Source of the DNA: Lachnospiraceae bacterium 28-4
GTDB taxonomy: Bacteria; Bacillota; Clostridia; Lachnospirales; Lachnospiraceae
Direction: 5' to 3'
DNA length: 64,000 nt
Assembly: GCA_000403275.2 (NCBI GenBank)
Contig: KE159598.1
Location: 1,349,722-1,413,721, forward strand
The notes beneath the pieces were generated by a model that had not been told where the DNA came from, searched no databases, and saw nothing but the letters and a program-made list of their open reading frames with translations. This document shows positions 43,070 through 51,803 of this stretch, in pieces. The position numbers and the translations under genes were made by a program. Each line of letters begins with the position of its first letter. The first letter of the stretch is position 1.

Positions 43070-44353
43070 TTATACTTTATCCAACGCCTGTTTCAGATCT
43101 TCGATAATGTCATTCTTATTTTCAATCCCTACCGAAAGGCGAATCAAATCGGGAGCAACTCCCGCTTCCACGAGCTGCTGGTCATTCATCTGCCTGTGGG
43201 TATGGCTTGCCGGATGCAGGATGCTGGTACGGGCATCCGCTACATGGGTTACGATAGCAGCAAGCTGCAAATGATCCATCATTTCGGCCGCCGCTTCCCT
43301 TCCGCCCTTTAAGCCGAAAGAAACAACGCCGCAAATTCCATCCGGCATATATTTTTTCGCACGTTCGTAATACCGGTTTCCTTCCAGCCCCGGATAATTC
43401 ACCCAGGCCACTTTTTCATGTTTTTCCAGATAAGAAGCTACGGCCAGGGCATTTTCACAATGCCTCGGCACACGTAAATGCAAGGTTTCCAGGCCTACAT
43501 TCAGCAAGAATGCATTCTGCGGCGACTGGGCCGCCCCGAGATCCCGCATCAGCTGGGTAGTTGCCTTAGTGATATAAGCCAGCTTCCCGAATTTTTCCGT
43601 ATAAGTAATCCCATGATAAGAATCATCCGGCATGCAAAGTCCCGGATATTTGCCCGGGTATTTCCCCCAGTCAAAATTGCCGGAATCCACGATGGCTCCG
43701 CCTACGCACATGGCATGTCCATCCATATATTTCGTTGTAGAATGAGTCACGATATCCGCCCCCCATTCAAAAGGCCTGCAATTTATAGGCGTCGCAAAAG
43801 TATTATCCACAATAAGGGGAACCTGATGGGCATGCGCCGCTTTAGCAAATTTTTCGATATCCAGCACTACCAGCGCCGGATTGGCGATGGTTTCCGCCAG
43901 CATGCATCTCGTATTATCCTGGAATGCCTTATGCAGTTCTTCTTCCGAAGCATCAGGATCCACCACCGTGCAGTCGATTCCCATCTTTTTCATTGTCACC
44001 ATTAGGAGGTTAAACGTCCCCCCGTACACAGTGGAAGACATGACCACATGGGAACCGGCCTCGCAAATATTAAAAACCGCGTAATAATTCGCCGCCTGTC
44101 CGGAAGAAGTGAGCATAGCAGCCACCCCGCCTTCCAGTTCGCATATCTTCTGCGCAACGAATTCATTCGTCGGGTTTTGCAGCCTGGTATAAAAAAATCC
44201 GCTTTCCTCCAGATCAAACAGTCTGCCCATCTGTTCCGAAGTCTCATATTTAAATGTGGTACTCTGATAAATCGGAAGCACTCTTGGTTCCCCATTCTTC
44301 GGTTTCCATCCTGACTGGATGCATATCGTTTCCTTTTCATACTTTCCGTTCAT
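43070..44353 (-). CDS. metY: O-acetylhomoserine aminocarboxypropyltransferase (sulfhydrylase)
   Basis: A 427-residue PLP enzyme of the Cys/Met metabolism family. The pyridoxal lysine lies in THSTTKYMDGHAMCVGGAIVD near 206, preceded by LIVDNTFATP near 180, and RLSVGIEN closes the protein. MetY condenses O-acetylhomoserine with sulfide or methanethiol to give homocysteine or methionine. Length and motifs favour MetY over cystathionine gamma-synthase. There are only 35 bp to yebC upstream, so no SAM riboswitch or T-box fits between them. Confidence 0.92.
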   Translation of the reverse strand: MNGKYEKETICIQSGWKPKNGEPRVLPIYQSTTFKYETSEQMGRLFDLEESGFFYTRLQNPTNEFVAQKICELEGGVAAMLTSSGQAANYYAVFNICEAGSHVVMSSTVYGGTFNLLMVTMKKMGIDCTVVDPDASEEELHKAFQDNTRCMLAETIANPALVVLDIEKFAKAAHAHQVPLIVDNTFATPINCRPFEWGADIVTHSTTKYMDGHAMCVGGAIVDSGNFDWGKYPGKYPGLCMPDDSYHGITYTEKFGKLAYITKATTQLMRDLGAAQSPQNAFLLNVGLETLHLRVPRHCENALAVASYLEKHEKVAWVNYPGLEGNRYYERAKKYMPDGICGVVSFGLKGGREAAAEMMDHLQLAAIVTHVADARTSILHPASHTHRQMNDQQLVEAGVAPDLIRLSVGIENKNDIIEDLKQALDKV

Positions 44354-44388
44354 TTCATACCCTCCGTTTTCTTATACACATGGCCGGA

Positions 44389-45117
44389 CTATTCGTTCCA
44401 GTTATGGTAAACTGCCTGTACATCATCGTCATCGTCCAGCAGATCCAGCGTTTTCTGTAAATTTTTCACCGCCGCCTCATCCGTCAGATCCACATAATTC
44501 TGCGGAATCATCGTTACCTCCGCAGATATCATGGCAATGCCCGCCTCGCTCAATGCTTTGTTCACTTCGTCAAAGCTGTCAGGATCGGTCAAAATCTCAA
44601 AGCTGTCCTCTTCTTCCGAAAAATCTCCCGCCCCGGCATCCAGCGCTATCATCATCAGATCATCCGCCTCCATGGAACATTCCTCCTTGTCGATGATGAT
44701 CTGCCCTTTCTTATCAAACATGAAAGACACGCACCCGGGCGTACCGATGCTTCCCTGTCCTTTCGTAAAGGCATTTCTGATATTTGCCGCCGTGCGGTTC
44801 TGGTTATCGGTCAGAGCATCCACGATAATTGCAATACCCCCCGGCCCGTATCCTTCATAAGTCACATATTTGTAATTCACGTTTCCTACATCGCCGGCCG
44901 CTTTTTTGATTCCGCGCTCGATCGTATCGTTCGGCATATTGTTGGCTTTTGCCTTTGTAATGACCTGGGCAAGCTTAAAGTTATTGGCCGGATCCGGCCC
45001 TCCCTCTTTTACCGCAACGGCGATCTCTCTGCCGATTATAGTAAAAATCTTTCCCTTGGCCGCATCATTTTTTTCCTTCTTATGTTTTATATTTGCAAAT
45101 TTTGAATGTCCAGACAT
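44389..45117 (-). CDS. YebC/PmpR family regulator
   Basis: A 242-residue protein with MSGHSKFANIKHKKEKNDAAKGKIFT at the N-terminus and GYGPGGIAIIVDALTDNQNRTAANIRNAFTKGQG in the middle, both diagnostic of the YebC/TACO1 family. Some members bind DNA as regulators. Others act on ribosomes translating difficult proline motifs. It ends in an acidic tail (DLLDDDDDVQAVYHNWNE). It starts 3 bp after the CorC-like gene. Confidence 0.94.
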   Translation of the reverse strand: MSGHSKFANIKHKKEKNDAAKGKIFTIIGREIAVAVKEGGPDPANNFKLAQVITKAKANNMPNDTIERGIKKAAGDVGNVNYKYVTYEGYGPGGIAIIVDALTDNQNRTAANIRNAFTKGQGSIGTPGCVSFMFDKKGQIIIDKEECSMEADDLMMIALDAGAGDFSEEEDSFEILTDPDSFDEVNKALSEAGIAMISAEVTMIPQNYVDLTDEAAVKNLQKTLDLLDDDDDVQAVYHNWNE

Positions 45118-45120
45118 AAT

Positions 45121-46533
45121 TTAACTCTCCTTTTTACTGTTATTTTCTTCCGCCTCGTCCTCTTCCGGCTCCGGCGGTTTTATCTTTGTCACTAACACGC
45201 TTTGTATCATTTTGTTTTCTACCGATAATATTTTAAAATTATAACCGTCCACATCGATATCAAAATCTTCGTCTTCTTCGGGAATCTTATCCAATTTGGA
45301 AATCAGAAAACCGTTTAACGTTTCAAACTCTTCTTCCTCAAAAGATATGTCAAAACGTTCTTCCAATTCTTCCAGCGGAGTTTTTCCTTCTATAATATAT
45401 TCGTCCGCATTGTCCGTGGCCTCGATATGCTCTTCGTCTTCGTCGTACTCGTCCAGAATATTTCCTACGATCTCCTCCAGGATATCTTCCATGGCAAGCA
45501 GTCCCGAGGTTTGTCCATACTCATCCACCACGATCACCATCTGCGTCTTGGTAGACTGCATCATCTGAAACAGCGCATCAATATTCTTTGTTTCCGGAAT
45601 AAATGCCGCTTCCCTCAGCAGTCCTTCTATTTCCTTTACCGGGAGATCCTTGCCCTCTTCTCCCTCTCCAAAGGCATGCATACGCATCGCATCGCGCAAA
45701 TGAAGAATTCCTATAATATGATCCAGATTTTCCTCATATACGGGAAACCTGCTGTTATTGTTATCCAGCATGAACTCTACCGCCTCTTTCAGCGGCATAT
45801 TCCCCTCCACGGCTACGATCTGATTTCTGTGGGTCATAATATCATGAGCTTCCTTGTCCCCAAATTCAAAAATGTTCGTAATCATTTCCGCTTCGGTAGC
45901 TAACAAAACTCCCTGTTCATGGCCTTCATTCACCATTGAAATGATTTCTTCTTCCGTCACATCCGATAAGCCGTCGTCCACTTTCATTCCAAACAAACGC
46001 AATATTCCGTTTACACTTACCGTCACAAGTCCTGTAAAGGGCGAAAGCGCCTTCATAACGTAATATACCGGATTGATGCATATATACGCCCACTTCTCCG
46101 GATATCTGGCCGCCAGCTTTTTCGGAAGCAGAACCCCAAAGGTCAATAATATGTAAGTGAGTACCGCCACCGCGAAAACAAGGGTAACCGCACCCGTAAT
46201 CCCAGCTCCTATCGCTACCGCTTCCGGAGAATCCGGTTTCACATAAATCTCCAGCAGCCTTCTCATCCCCCTGATCCAGATGCCAAGATAAAAACTACCC
46301 ATAACAATATTGATCAGCGTCACGATCAGCTGCACCATATTCACATATTTCGCCGGTTCTTCTATGATTGCAGCCAGCCGGCGGGATTTTTTATCGTTTT
46401 CCTCCCTGGCCTTCCTTTCAATATCCTTAATATTCAGGCTGTTGATCGCTGAACCGAACCCGTAAAAAAACATATCGGTCAGAATAAGCACTGCAAATAA
46501 AATCATACTGGCAGTAGGCCCGCCATCGTCCAT
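45121..46533 (-). CDS. CNNM/CorC-HlyC family transporter with CBS domains
   Basis: 470 residues: an N-terminal CNNM/DUF21 membrane domain (about 5-190, four helices), two CBS domains (about 205-330, with IMTHRNQIVAVEGNMPLKEAVE and VKEIEGLLREAAFIPETKNIDALF ... VVDEYGQTSGLLAMEDILEEIVG), and a C-terminal CorC/HlyC domain (about 345-450). Such proteins are Mg2+/cation exporters or regulators; the CBS pair binds ATP. The upstream gap of about 500 bp is occupied by palindromic element E2. Confidence 0.92.
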   Translation of the reverse strand: MDDGGPTASMILFAVLILTDMFFYGFGSAINSLNIKDIERKAREENDKKSRRLAAIIEEPAKYVNMVQLIVTLINIVMGSFYLGIWIRGMRRLLEIYVKPDSPEAVAIGAGITGAVTLVFAVAVLTYILLTFGVLLPKKLAARYPEKWAYICINPVYYVMKALSPFTGLVTVSVNGILRLFGMKVDDGLSDVTEEEIISMVNEGHEQGVLLATEAEMITNIFEFGDKEAHDIMTHRNQIVAVEGNMPLKEAVEFMLDNNNSRFPVYEENLDHIIGILHLRDAMRMHAFGEGEEGKDLPVKEIEGLLREAAFIPETKNIDALFQMMQSTKTQMVIVVDEYGQTSGLLAMEDILEEIVGNILDEYDEDEEHIEATDNADEYIIEGKTPLEELEERFDISFEEEEFETLNGFLISKLDKIPEEDEDFDIDVDGYNFKILSVENKMIQSVLVTKIKPPEPEEDEAEENNSKKES

Positions 46534-46604
46534 AATCCCATCTCCTTTTATCTATCCAAAATATAAGACCTAAAGAATCACAGTAAACTATACCATTTAA
46601 AGCC

Positions 46605-47017
46605 CCGGCAGTCAAGCGTCACGGAAATCAATTTTGGAAGTCCGGAGCATGGCAGGGCGGGTTTTGGCACCACCGGCAGCACCGGGCGGAAGCGGGACAG
46701 GACAGGCTGCCCATGGATTTCCATGCCGGTGCCAAGCAAAAGAAGATCTAAATAATACGCCAAAAAACAAACAGCAAGGCGCAAACATCCACGACACCAA
46801 AACCACGCAAAGAGCCGACATGGCGAAACACCCACGGCACCAAACGGCGGATACCGGAACACAAGAATAAGAAAAAAACACATCCCCCCAAAAAACAAAA
46901 GAAATCCATGGGCAGCCTGTCCTGTCCCGCTTCCGCCCGGTGCTGCCGGTGGTGCCAAAACCCGCCCTGCCATGCTCCGGACTTCCAAAATTGATTTCCG
47001 TGACGCTTGACTGCCGG
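46605..47017. repeat. Long inverted-repeat element E2 with perfect 117-bp arms
   Basis: 46605-46721 and 46901-47017 are exact reverse complements over 117 bp, with a 179-bp loop. Core ends at 46620-46640 and 46982-47002 read CACGGAAATCAATTTTGGAA inward, close to the ends of E1 and E3. The loop is A- and C-rich on the plus strand, with two similar units (CACGGCACC and CACGACACC stretches) and CATGCCGGTGCC. The element lies between the mazF stop and the CorC-like start. Open frames across it in several directions are a by-product of the palindrome and are not genes. No flanking direct repeat was found. Confidence 0.85.
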
Positions 47018-47031
47018 AGCCGGACATTTTC

Positions 47032-47388
47032 TTATGTACTCTGGCAAAACAGGCCCAGTTCCAGGCTGATTAGTAATCCTTCGTTTACTCTATCCATAAT
47101 TTCACTGTCCAAATGGCATACTTTATCCTTAAGCCGCCTTTTATCAATAGTCCTTAACTGTTCCAGCAGGATCACCGAGTCCTTGACCATATCATACTCA
47201 TCCGCATTCAGCTCGATATGGGTGGGAAGCTTCGCCTTATTCAGCTTCGAAGTAATGGCAGCGCAAATCACTGTAGGGCTGTGCTTATTCCCCACGTCAT
47301 TCTGTATGATCAATACCGGCCTAACGCCTCCCTGTTCCGAACCGATCACCGGCCGCAAATCCGCATAATAAATATCTCCACGTTTCAT
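47032..47388 (-). CDS. MazF/PemK (EndoA-type) mRNA interferase
   Basis: A 118-residue toxin-family endoribonuclease. [30 protein letters not shown] is the MazF signature with the catalytic R-P-V region, followed by TVICAAITS and [15 protein letters not shown]. It cleaves mRNA at short sequence motifs when free of its antitoxin. I chose the ATG at 47388 behind AAGGGTG. In Firmicutes this gene usually follows alr and a small ribbon-helix-helix antitoxin. Here it starts 68 bp after the alr stop and I see no room for a full antitoxin gene, so the partner must be elsewhere or absent. Confidence 0.9.
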   Translation of the reverse strand: MKRGDIYYADLRPVIGSEQGGVRPVLIIQNDVGNKHSPTVICAAITSKLNKAKLPTHIELNADEYDMVKDSVILLEQLRTIDKRRLKDKVCHLDSEIMDRVNEGLLISLELGLFCQST

Positions 47389-47455
47389 TTTTATCACCCT
47401 TCATTTAAACTTTTATGGCTAAATTATTGCCAGTTTATCTGAAGATATTCAATTC

Positions 47456-48637
47456 CTATTCAAAATCCCGAAAATAATCCTTTGCCGCCGTTATTTTTCC
47501 CGATTTCAAATAAATGCGGGGAACTCTTTTCCCAATACAACAGGCAAGTTCATAGTTAAACCGCCCTGACAGTTCCCCTAACTCTTCCATGGTAATCCGT
47601 TCTTTCCCTTCTTTTCCGATCAAAGTCACCACATCCCCCTCCGCCGTACCTGGGATATCCGTCACATCTATCATAAACTGATCCATGCATATTTTTCCGA
47701 CAACCGGAGCCTTTTTCCCATGAACAAGGACATATCCTTTATTGGAAAGCCCTCTCGGATACCCATCCGCATACCCTACCGGAACGGTAGCTATTTTCAT
47801 TTTTTTCCCGGCTGTAAAAGAACCCCCATATCCGATTTCCGTCCCCGGTTCCACCTCTTTCATGTATACGATACAGCTTTTCAGCTCCATAACCGGCCTT
47901 AAATCCACGATATCCTTTGCTGTCTCTTCGGAAGGCCACAGGCCATAGAGAGCGATGCCGGCCCGCACAGCGTCCATATCCGCCTCTCTCATTTCCAAAG
48001 CCGCCGCGCTGTTGGAGCAGTGGCAAAATGGGACGCGGTATCCCGTTTCTTTTTCCACTTTCCTTACAAAATCCTGAAACAAGGACAGTTGGCGTCCGGC
48101 AGGTTCCTTATCCTTCTCGTCAGCCTTTGCAAAATGAGTAAAAATTCCTTCTATTTTTATTCCCGGCGTCTGCAATGCCCGCTTTACGAATGCGATCCCT
48201 TCTTCGTCCGCATAAATGCCGATCCGCGACATTCCCGTGTCCACCTTTATGTGAACCGTCGCCTCCTTCCCCGTCTCTCCCGCCGCTCTTGCCAGTTGTT
48301 CCAGCGTATCCTGGCGAAACACGGTGATCCTTATGTCATTTTCGATCATTTCTTTATAATGATGAGGAAATGCATATCCCAAAGATAATATGGGCTTACT
48401 GATCCCTGATTTTCTCAAAATAACAGCTTCTTCTTCCGTAGCGGCGGCAAACCCCCAGATCTCCCCAAGCGCTTCCAATTCCTTCGCCGCCGGAACGGCT
48501 CCATGCCCATATCCGTCCGCCTTGACGACTCCGATCATCTTCGTTCCCTGATTCAATGCTGAAACCATTCCTTCCGCGTTCGCGCGGAGAGCATCCAAAT
48601 CAACCGTTGCATATACCCTGCCGTATTTTTCCGTCAT
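47456..48637 (-). CDS. alr: Alanine racemase
   Basis: A 393-residue PLP enzyme making D-alanine for peptidoglycan. The lysine motif VVKADGYGHG near 40 carries PLP, RPVMELKSCI and EPGTEIGYGGSFTA (catalytic Tyr) are present, and GKICMDQFMIDVT near 310 is typical. I use the ATG at 48637, which overlaps the upstream stop (ATGA) and has GGGAG just before it; the frame extends to 48679 without a better site. Coupled to the NAD(P)HX repair gene and followed by mazF, a common Firmicute order. Confidence 0.95.
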   Translation of the reverse strand: MTEKYGRVYATVDLDALRANAEGMVSALNQGTKMIGVVKADGYGHGAVPAAKELEALGEIWGFAAATEEEAVILRKSGISKPILSLGYAFPHHYKEMIENDIRITVFRQDTLEQLARAAGETGKEATVHIKVDTGMSRIGIYADEEGIAFVKRALQTPGIKIEGIFTHFAKADEKDKEPAGRQLSLFQDFVRKVEKETGYRVPFCHCSNSAAALEMREADMDAVRAGIALYGLWPSEETAKDIVDLRPVMELKSCIVYMKEVEPGTEIGYGGSFTAGKKMKIATVPVGYADGYPRGLSNKGYVLVHGKKAPVVGKICMDQFMIDVTDIPGTAEGDVVTLIGKEGKERITMEELGELSGRFNYELACCIGKRVPRIYLKSGKITAAKDYFRDFE

Positions 48638-50202
48638 TTCACTCCCATACCTTTCCGCTTTGTGACGCTTCCCAGGCATTCGACCACATCTCCTGCCATT
48701 AACGCATATCTCCCTTTTTGTTCCGCTGCCCGGTCTCCCGCCGCTCCATGGATATATACGCCGAGAACCGCCGCCTGTTCTTCTTCCATTCCCTGAGCCA
48801 GAAGCCCACCGATCATCCCGGCCAGCACATCGCCCATGCCCGCAGTGCCCATACCGTCATTGCCGGACGTATTCATATATATTTCTTTTTTCCCCGGAAC
48901 AGCGACTACTGTTCTGGCATCCTTGCATACTACAACGCATCCGTATCTATCAGCCAGTTCTTTCGGCTTATCAAAAATATCCTTTTTTGTCTCTTCCAAC
49001 GAACATCCATACAGTCTGGCAAATTCCGCAAGATGGGGAGTGAGAATGATCCTCCTCCTGCCATCCCCCGTTCCTTCTTTCTCCAAGCAGCCTTGCAGCT
49101 CCGGATTTTTAGCCAGCAGGTTTAGTCCGTCGGCATCGATGACCAGCGGTCTCTTTTCTCCTGTCAATACTTGTTTTAATATGGCGTATGCCTTTTCGCC
49201 CATTCCTATGCCGGGGCCTATGACAATACAGTCCGCCCACCGCATCCCTTCCCCCAATATGTTATGCAGTTTCTCTGTAATCTCTCCTTCCGCTTCGTAA
49301 GTGGAAAGAAGAGCCTCCGGCACACCCGACTGGATCATCACCCGGTTTTCTTCCGGCGTTACTACCTTTACCATCCCGGCGCCCATCCGGTAAGCCGCCT
49401 TGGCGCAAAGTTCACATGCACCGCTCATATTCACGCTTCCCGCGATTACAAGAACTTTTCCGAAAGTTCCTTTATTGCCTCCTCTGCTCCGGCAGGGCAT
49501 CCCATATCCCGCATCCCCTGTATAAGTATATATCCCCGGAATTCTTTTTAAAAAACTTTCCTTCGTGATTCCGATATCTTTGCAAACAATCTCTCCGCAA
49601 TATTCGTTCCCCGGATACAATATATGCCCCGGCTTTCTCCATCCGAAAGTCACCGTCAGATCTGCCTTCACCGCCTCCCCCATCCTCCGGCCGCTATCCG
49701 TATGGATGCCGGAGGGAATATCCATGGAACAGACAAAAGCCCCGCTTTCGTTTATTTTACGGGCTGCTGCCGCAAATCCCCCCTCCAGTTCCCTTGACAG
49801 CCCAATCCCGAACAAAGCATCCACAATAATATCATATTCCTTATCTATGATTTTGCTTTGCAAGGGACATCCATATTTATCGATAATTCTTATTTGCTCT
49901 TCCGTCTCCCTGCTGCATTTTTCCCTCTTTCCTGCCAAATAAAAATCCACCGAAAATCCTCGCTGTCTTAAAATCCTGCCGGCTGCAATGCCATCCCCGC
50001 CGTTATTCCCGCTACCCGCCGCTACAAGCACGCGCCCTCCGTGCGGAAATCTGGCTTCGATTTCCTCTGCTGCGGCAAGGGCGGCTCTTTCCATGAGAAC
50101 CAGCGAAGGAACACCAAAATATTCTATCGTATTTTTATCGTATTCTTTCATCTCCTCTGCGGAAACAAGATATTCCTTTTCCAGCCATTCTCTTTTTTCC
50201 AT
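48634..50202 (-). CDS. nnr: Bifunctional NAD(P)H-hydrate epimerase / ADP-dependent dehydratase
   Basis: A 522-residue repair enzyme. The N-terminal YjeF_N epimerase domain (about 1-215) has VLVAAGSGNNGGDGIAAGRIL, and the C-terminal ribokinase-like dehydratase (about 230-522) has GKVLVIAGSVNMSGA, VIDADGLN near 357 and NDGMGTAGMGDVLAGMIGGLL near 450. Together they convert damaged NADHX/NADPHX back to NAD(P)H using ADP or ATP. The ATG at 50202 is preferred over 50214 because GGAGG lies 5 bp upstream. It overlaps alr in an ATGA, so the two are coupled. Confidence 0.93.
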   Translation of the reverse strand: MEKREWLEKEYLVSAEEMKEYDKNTIEYFGVPSLVLMERAALAAAEEIEARFPHGGRVLVAAGSGNNGGDGIAAGRILRQRGFSVDFYLAGKREKCSRETEEQIRIIDKYGCPLQSKIIDKEYDIIVDALFGIGLSRELEGGFAAAARKINESGAFVCSMDIPSGIHTDSGRRMGEAVKADLTVTFGWRKPGHILYPGNEYCGEIVCKDIGITKESFLKRIPGIYTYTGDAGYGMPCRSRGGNKGTFGKVLVIAGSVNMSGACELCAKAAYRMGAGMVKVVTPEENRVMIQSGVPEALLSTYEAEGEITEKLHNILGEGMRWADCIVIGPGIGMGEKAYAILKQVLTGEKRPLVIDADGLNLLAKNPELQGCLEKEGTGDGRRRIILTPHLAEFARLYGCSLEETKKDIFDKPKELADRYGCVVVCKDARTVVAVPGKKEIYMNTSGNDGMGTAGMGDVLAGMIGGLLAQGMEEEQAAVLGVYIHGAAGDRAAEQKGRYALMAGDVVECLGSVTKRKGMGVK

Positions 50203-50264
50203 TCCGTCCTCCATTCCCGATGCAATGCAATGCTATGCATTAAAATACTGATTCTTAATGCGCT

Positions 50265-50299
50265 AAAAATGCGTCAAAAACACTGTTCTGACGCATTTT
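50265..50299 (-). terminator. Terminator after the coiled-coil gene
   Basis: AAAATGCGTCA and TGACGCATTTT form an 11-bp stem with a 12-nt loop, followed on the minus strand by a T. It starts 5 bp after the stop of the gene at 50304. This is a clear factor-independent terminator, so the nnr-alr-mazF operon starts anew downstream. Confidence 0.85.
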
Positions 50300-50303
50300 C
50301 TCT

Positions 50304-50996
50304 TTATGCTTTCTTAACCTCAATTTTATTTTTTTCGGAATCCGCCCTTCTTCTGGCCGCTTTTTCCGCCTGGGCTTTCTTCCGTTCTTCCGGGTTATAT
50401 TTCATATCAAATATTTCTATCACTTCTGCGCCAAAAATATCGTGCATATAGGAATACAGGTCGAAAACCGTCTTCTCGCTCTCTCCCTTTCGGATCAGCT
50501 TCTTTTTGATTTCCACTCTTATTCCTTTGACCCATTCGTCGATTCCGTCGATCTCCCTTGTATTTTCAACGATTCTCTGATAACAGATATCCATCGTGAT
50601 CAGCATCAGCCTGTAATTGATCTTATCAATTTCCTCCGGCAGCAACTTCAATTCCCTGGCATAATCCTCCAGTTTTTCATTGCACTCGCTGATCAAGCGT
50701 CTCTTATCCTCCATCTTTTTTTCCTCGGCCGCGCCCGGGTTCCCGCCCGCCGAATCCGCCAATTCCATAATTTCAGACATCAGCCTTTTTTTCAGCTTCC
50801 GTATTTCCTTTGATTCCGTATTGAGTTTCCCCTGTCTTCTGATCAGTTCATTTAATTTCTCTTCTCCCCGCCGTACTTCTGCCGGTATCTCGGTCTGCGC
50901 CTGTGTAAAAAGCTGATGCCACTTGTTATCCAGTGTCAGCAGCGGAATCTTTTTTCCGGCCAGCGCTTCCCTGAATGCATTCTCTGAACGCGCCAT
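50304..50996 (-). CDS. Coiled-coil conserved hypothetical protein
   Basis: 230 residues, highly charged, with long helices (about 45-140: RRGEEKLNELIRRQGKLN, RKLKKRLMSEIMELAD) and a C-terminal region GAEVIEIFDMKYNPEERKKAQAEKAARRRADSEKN. No membrane segment or catalytic motif is visible. The family is common in Clostridia beside rex, but I know no function. It starts 25 bp after the rex stop and ends at a strong terminator, so rex and this gene form a two-gene operon. Confidence 0.8.
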   Translation of the reverse strand: MARSENAFREALAGKKIPLLTLDNKWHQLFTQAQTEIPAEVRRGEEKLNELIRRQGKLNTESKEIRKLKKRLMSEIMELADSAGGNPGAAEEKKMEDKRRLISECNEKLEDYARELKLLPEEIDKINYRLMLITMDICYQRIVENTREIDGIDEWVKGIRVEIKKKLIRKGESEKTVFDLYSYMHDIFGAEVIEIFDMKYNPEERKKAQAEKAARRRADSEKNKIEVKKA

Positions 50997-51021
50997 AACA
51001 ACACCTATGCCTTTCTGTCCG

Positions 51022-51660
51022 TCATTTTTCCTTCTGAAATCTGCTAATATTATAAGACAGCTTCATCAGACTGTCGGACAGATGGACATTTTCCACCTGT
51101 ACCCCCTCCGGCACTTTCAAATCCACATGGGCAAAATTCCAAATACCCTTGATACCGCACCGGATCAGTTTTTCCGCAACTTCCGCCGCTTCACTCTTCG
51201 GGATGGTAAGCACTGCAATGTCAATATGATTGTCCAGTACATACTGTTCCATGCACTCCATAGACTGCACTTCGATTCCTCTTATTTTTTTTCCGCAGAG
51301 TAACGGATTATTGTCGAAGATTCCCTGAAACAAGAAACCGCGCCGCTCAAAATTCATATAATTTGCGAGCGCCTGCCCCAAGTTGCCCGCCCCGATAATG
51401 ATCAGATCATATTTCCGGTCGAGTCCGAGAATCTTGCCGATTTCCTCATAGAGAAATTCTACATTATACCCGTATCCCTGCTGGCCAAAACCGCCAAAAT
51501 TATTTAAGTCCTGCCTGATCTGCGAAGCAGTGACCTGCATGATATCGCTCAACTCCTGTGAGGATACCCTCTCTGTCCCTTCATCCTTAAGCTCGCCCAG
51601 ATATCTGAAATACCGAGGCAGACGGCCAATAACCGCCTGTGAAATTTCCTTCTCTTCCAC
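51022..51660 (-). CDS. rex: Redox-sensing transcriptional repressor Rex
   Basis: A 212-residue NADH/NAD+-responsive repressor. The N-terminal winged helix (VIGRLPRYFRYLGEL ... VSSQELSDIMQVTASQIRQDLNNFGGFGQQGYGYNV) binds DNA. The Rossmann domain with IIGAGNLGQALANY near 90 binds NADH. Rex typically controls fermentation and NADH-reoxidation genes. Its own promoter carries a Rex-box-like dyad, suggesting autoregulation. Divergent to the ABC-F gene. Confidence 0.96.
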   Translation of the reverse strand: MEEKEISQAVIGRLPRYFRYLGELKDEGTERVSSQELSDIMQVTASQIRQDLNNFGGFGQQGYGYNVEFLYEEIGKILGLDRKYDLIIIGAGNLGQALANYMNFERRGFLFQGIFDNNPLLCGKKIRGIEVQSMECMEQYVLDNHIDIAVLTIPKSEAAEVAEKLIRCGIKGIWNFAHVDLKVPEGVQVENVHLSDSLMKLSYNISRFQKEK

Positions 51661-51693
51661 GGTGCTGCCCCCTATATTAGTAATTTCTTATTT

Positions 51694-51722
51694 ATTATAT
51701 AAGACTGTTAAAATAATGTCAA
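51694..51722 (-). promoter_or_regulatory. rex promoter with Rex-box-like dyad
   Basis: Minus-strand TTGACA (51722-51717) and TATAAT (51699-51694) at 17-bp spacing are a full consensus pair. The stretch TTGACATTATTTTAACAG (51722-51705) matches the Rex consensus TTGTTAAN4TTAACAA in most of both half-sites and overlaps the -35 and spacer, so Rex binding would block its own promoter. Confidence 0.65.
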
Positions 51723-51729
51723 ATGAATG

Positions 51730-51758
51730 TTGACAGCATGTTTCCTACTGGGTAAAAT
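51730..51758 (+). promoter_or_regulatory. Promoter of the ABC-F gene
   Basis: TTGACA at 51730-51735 and TAAAAT at 51753-51758 are 17 bp apart on the plus strand. The site is back to back with the rex promoter, the two -35 boxes being 7 bp apart. A Rex dimer at the neighbouring dyad could affect both, but the dyad lies outside this promoter's core. Confidence 0.65.
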
Positions 51759-51803
51759 GGATGGGTATTATTGTTACTATCATCGTTTCAGGAGGAATTC
51801 AGG

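Noticed and set aside
44354-44388. SAM riboswitch or T-box for metY
   Set aside because: Only 35 bp separate metY from yebC; no room for either.
46578-47047. 149-, 99-, 89- and 78-aa frames within E2
   Set aside because: Their similarity to each other comes from the palindrome (same arm read twice); no ribosome binding site or codon bias.
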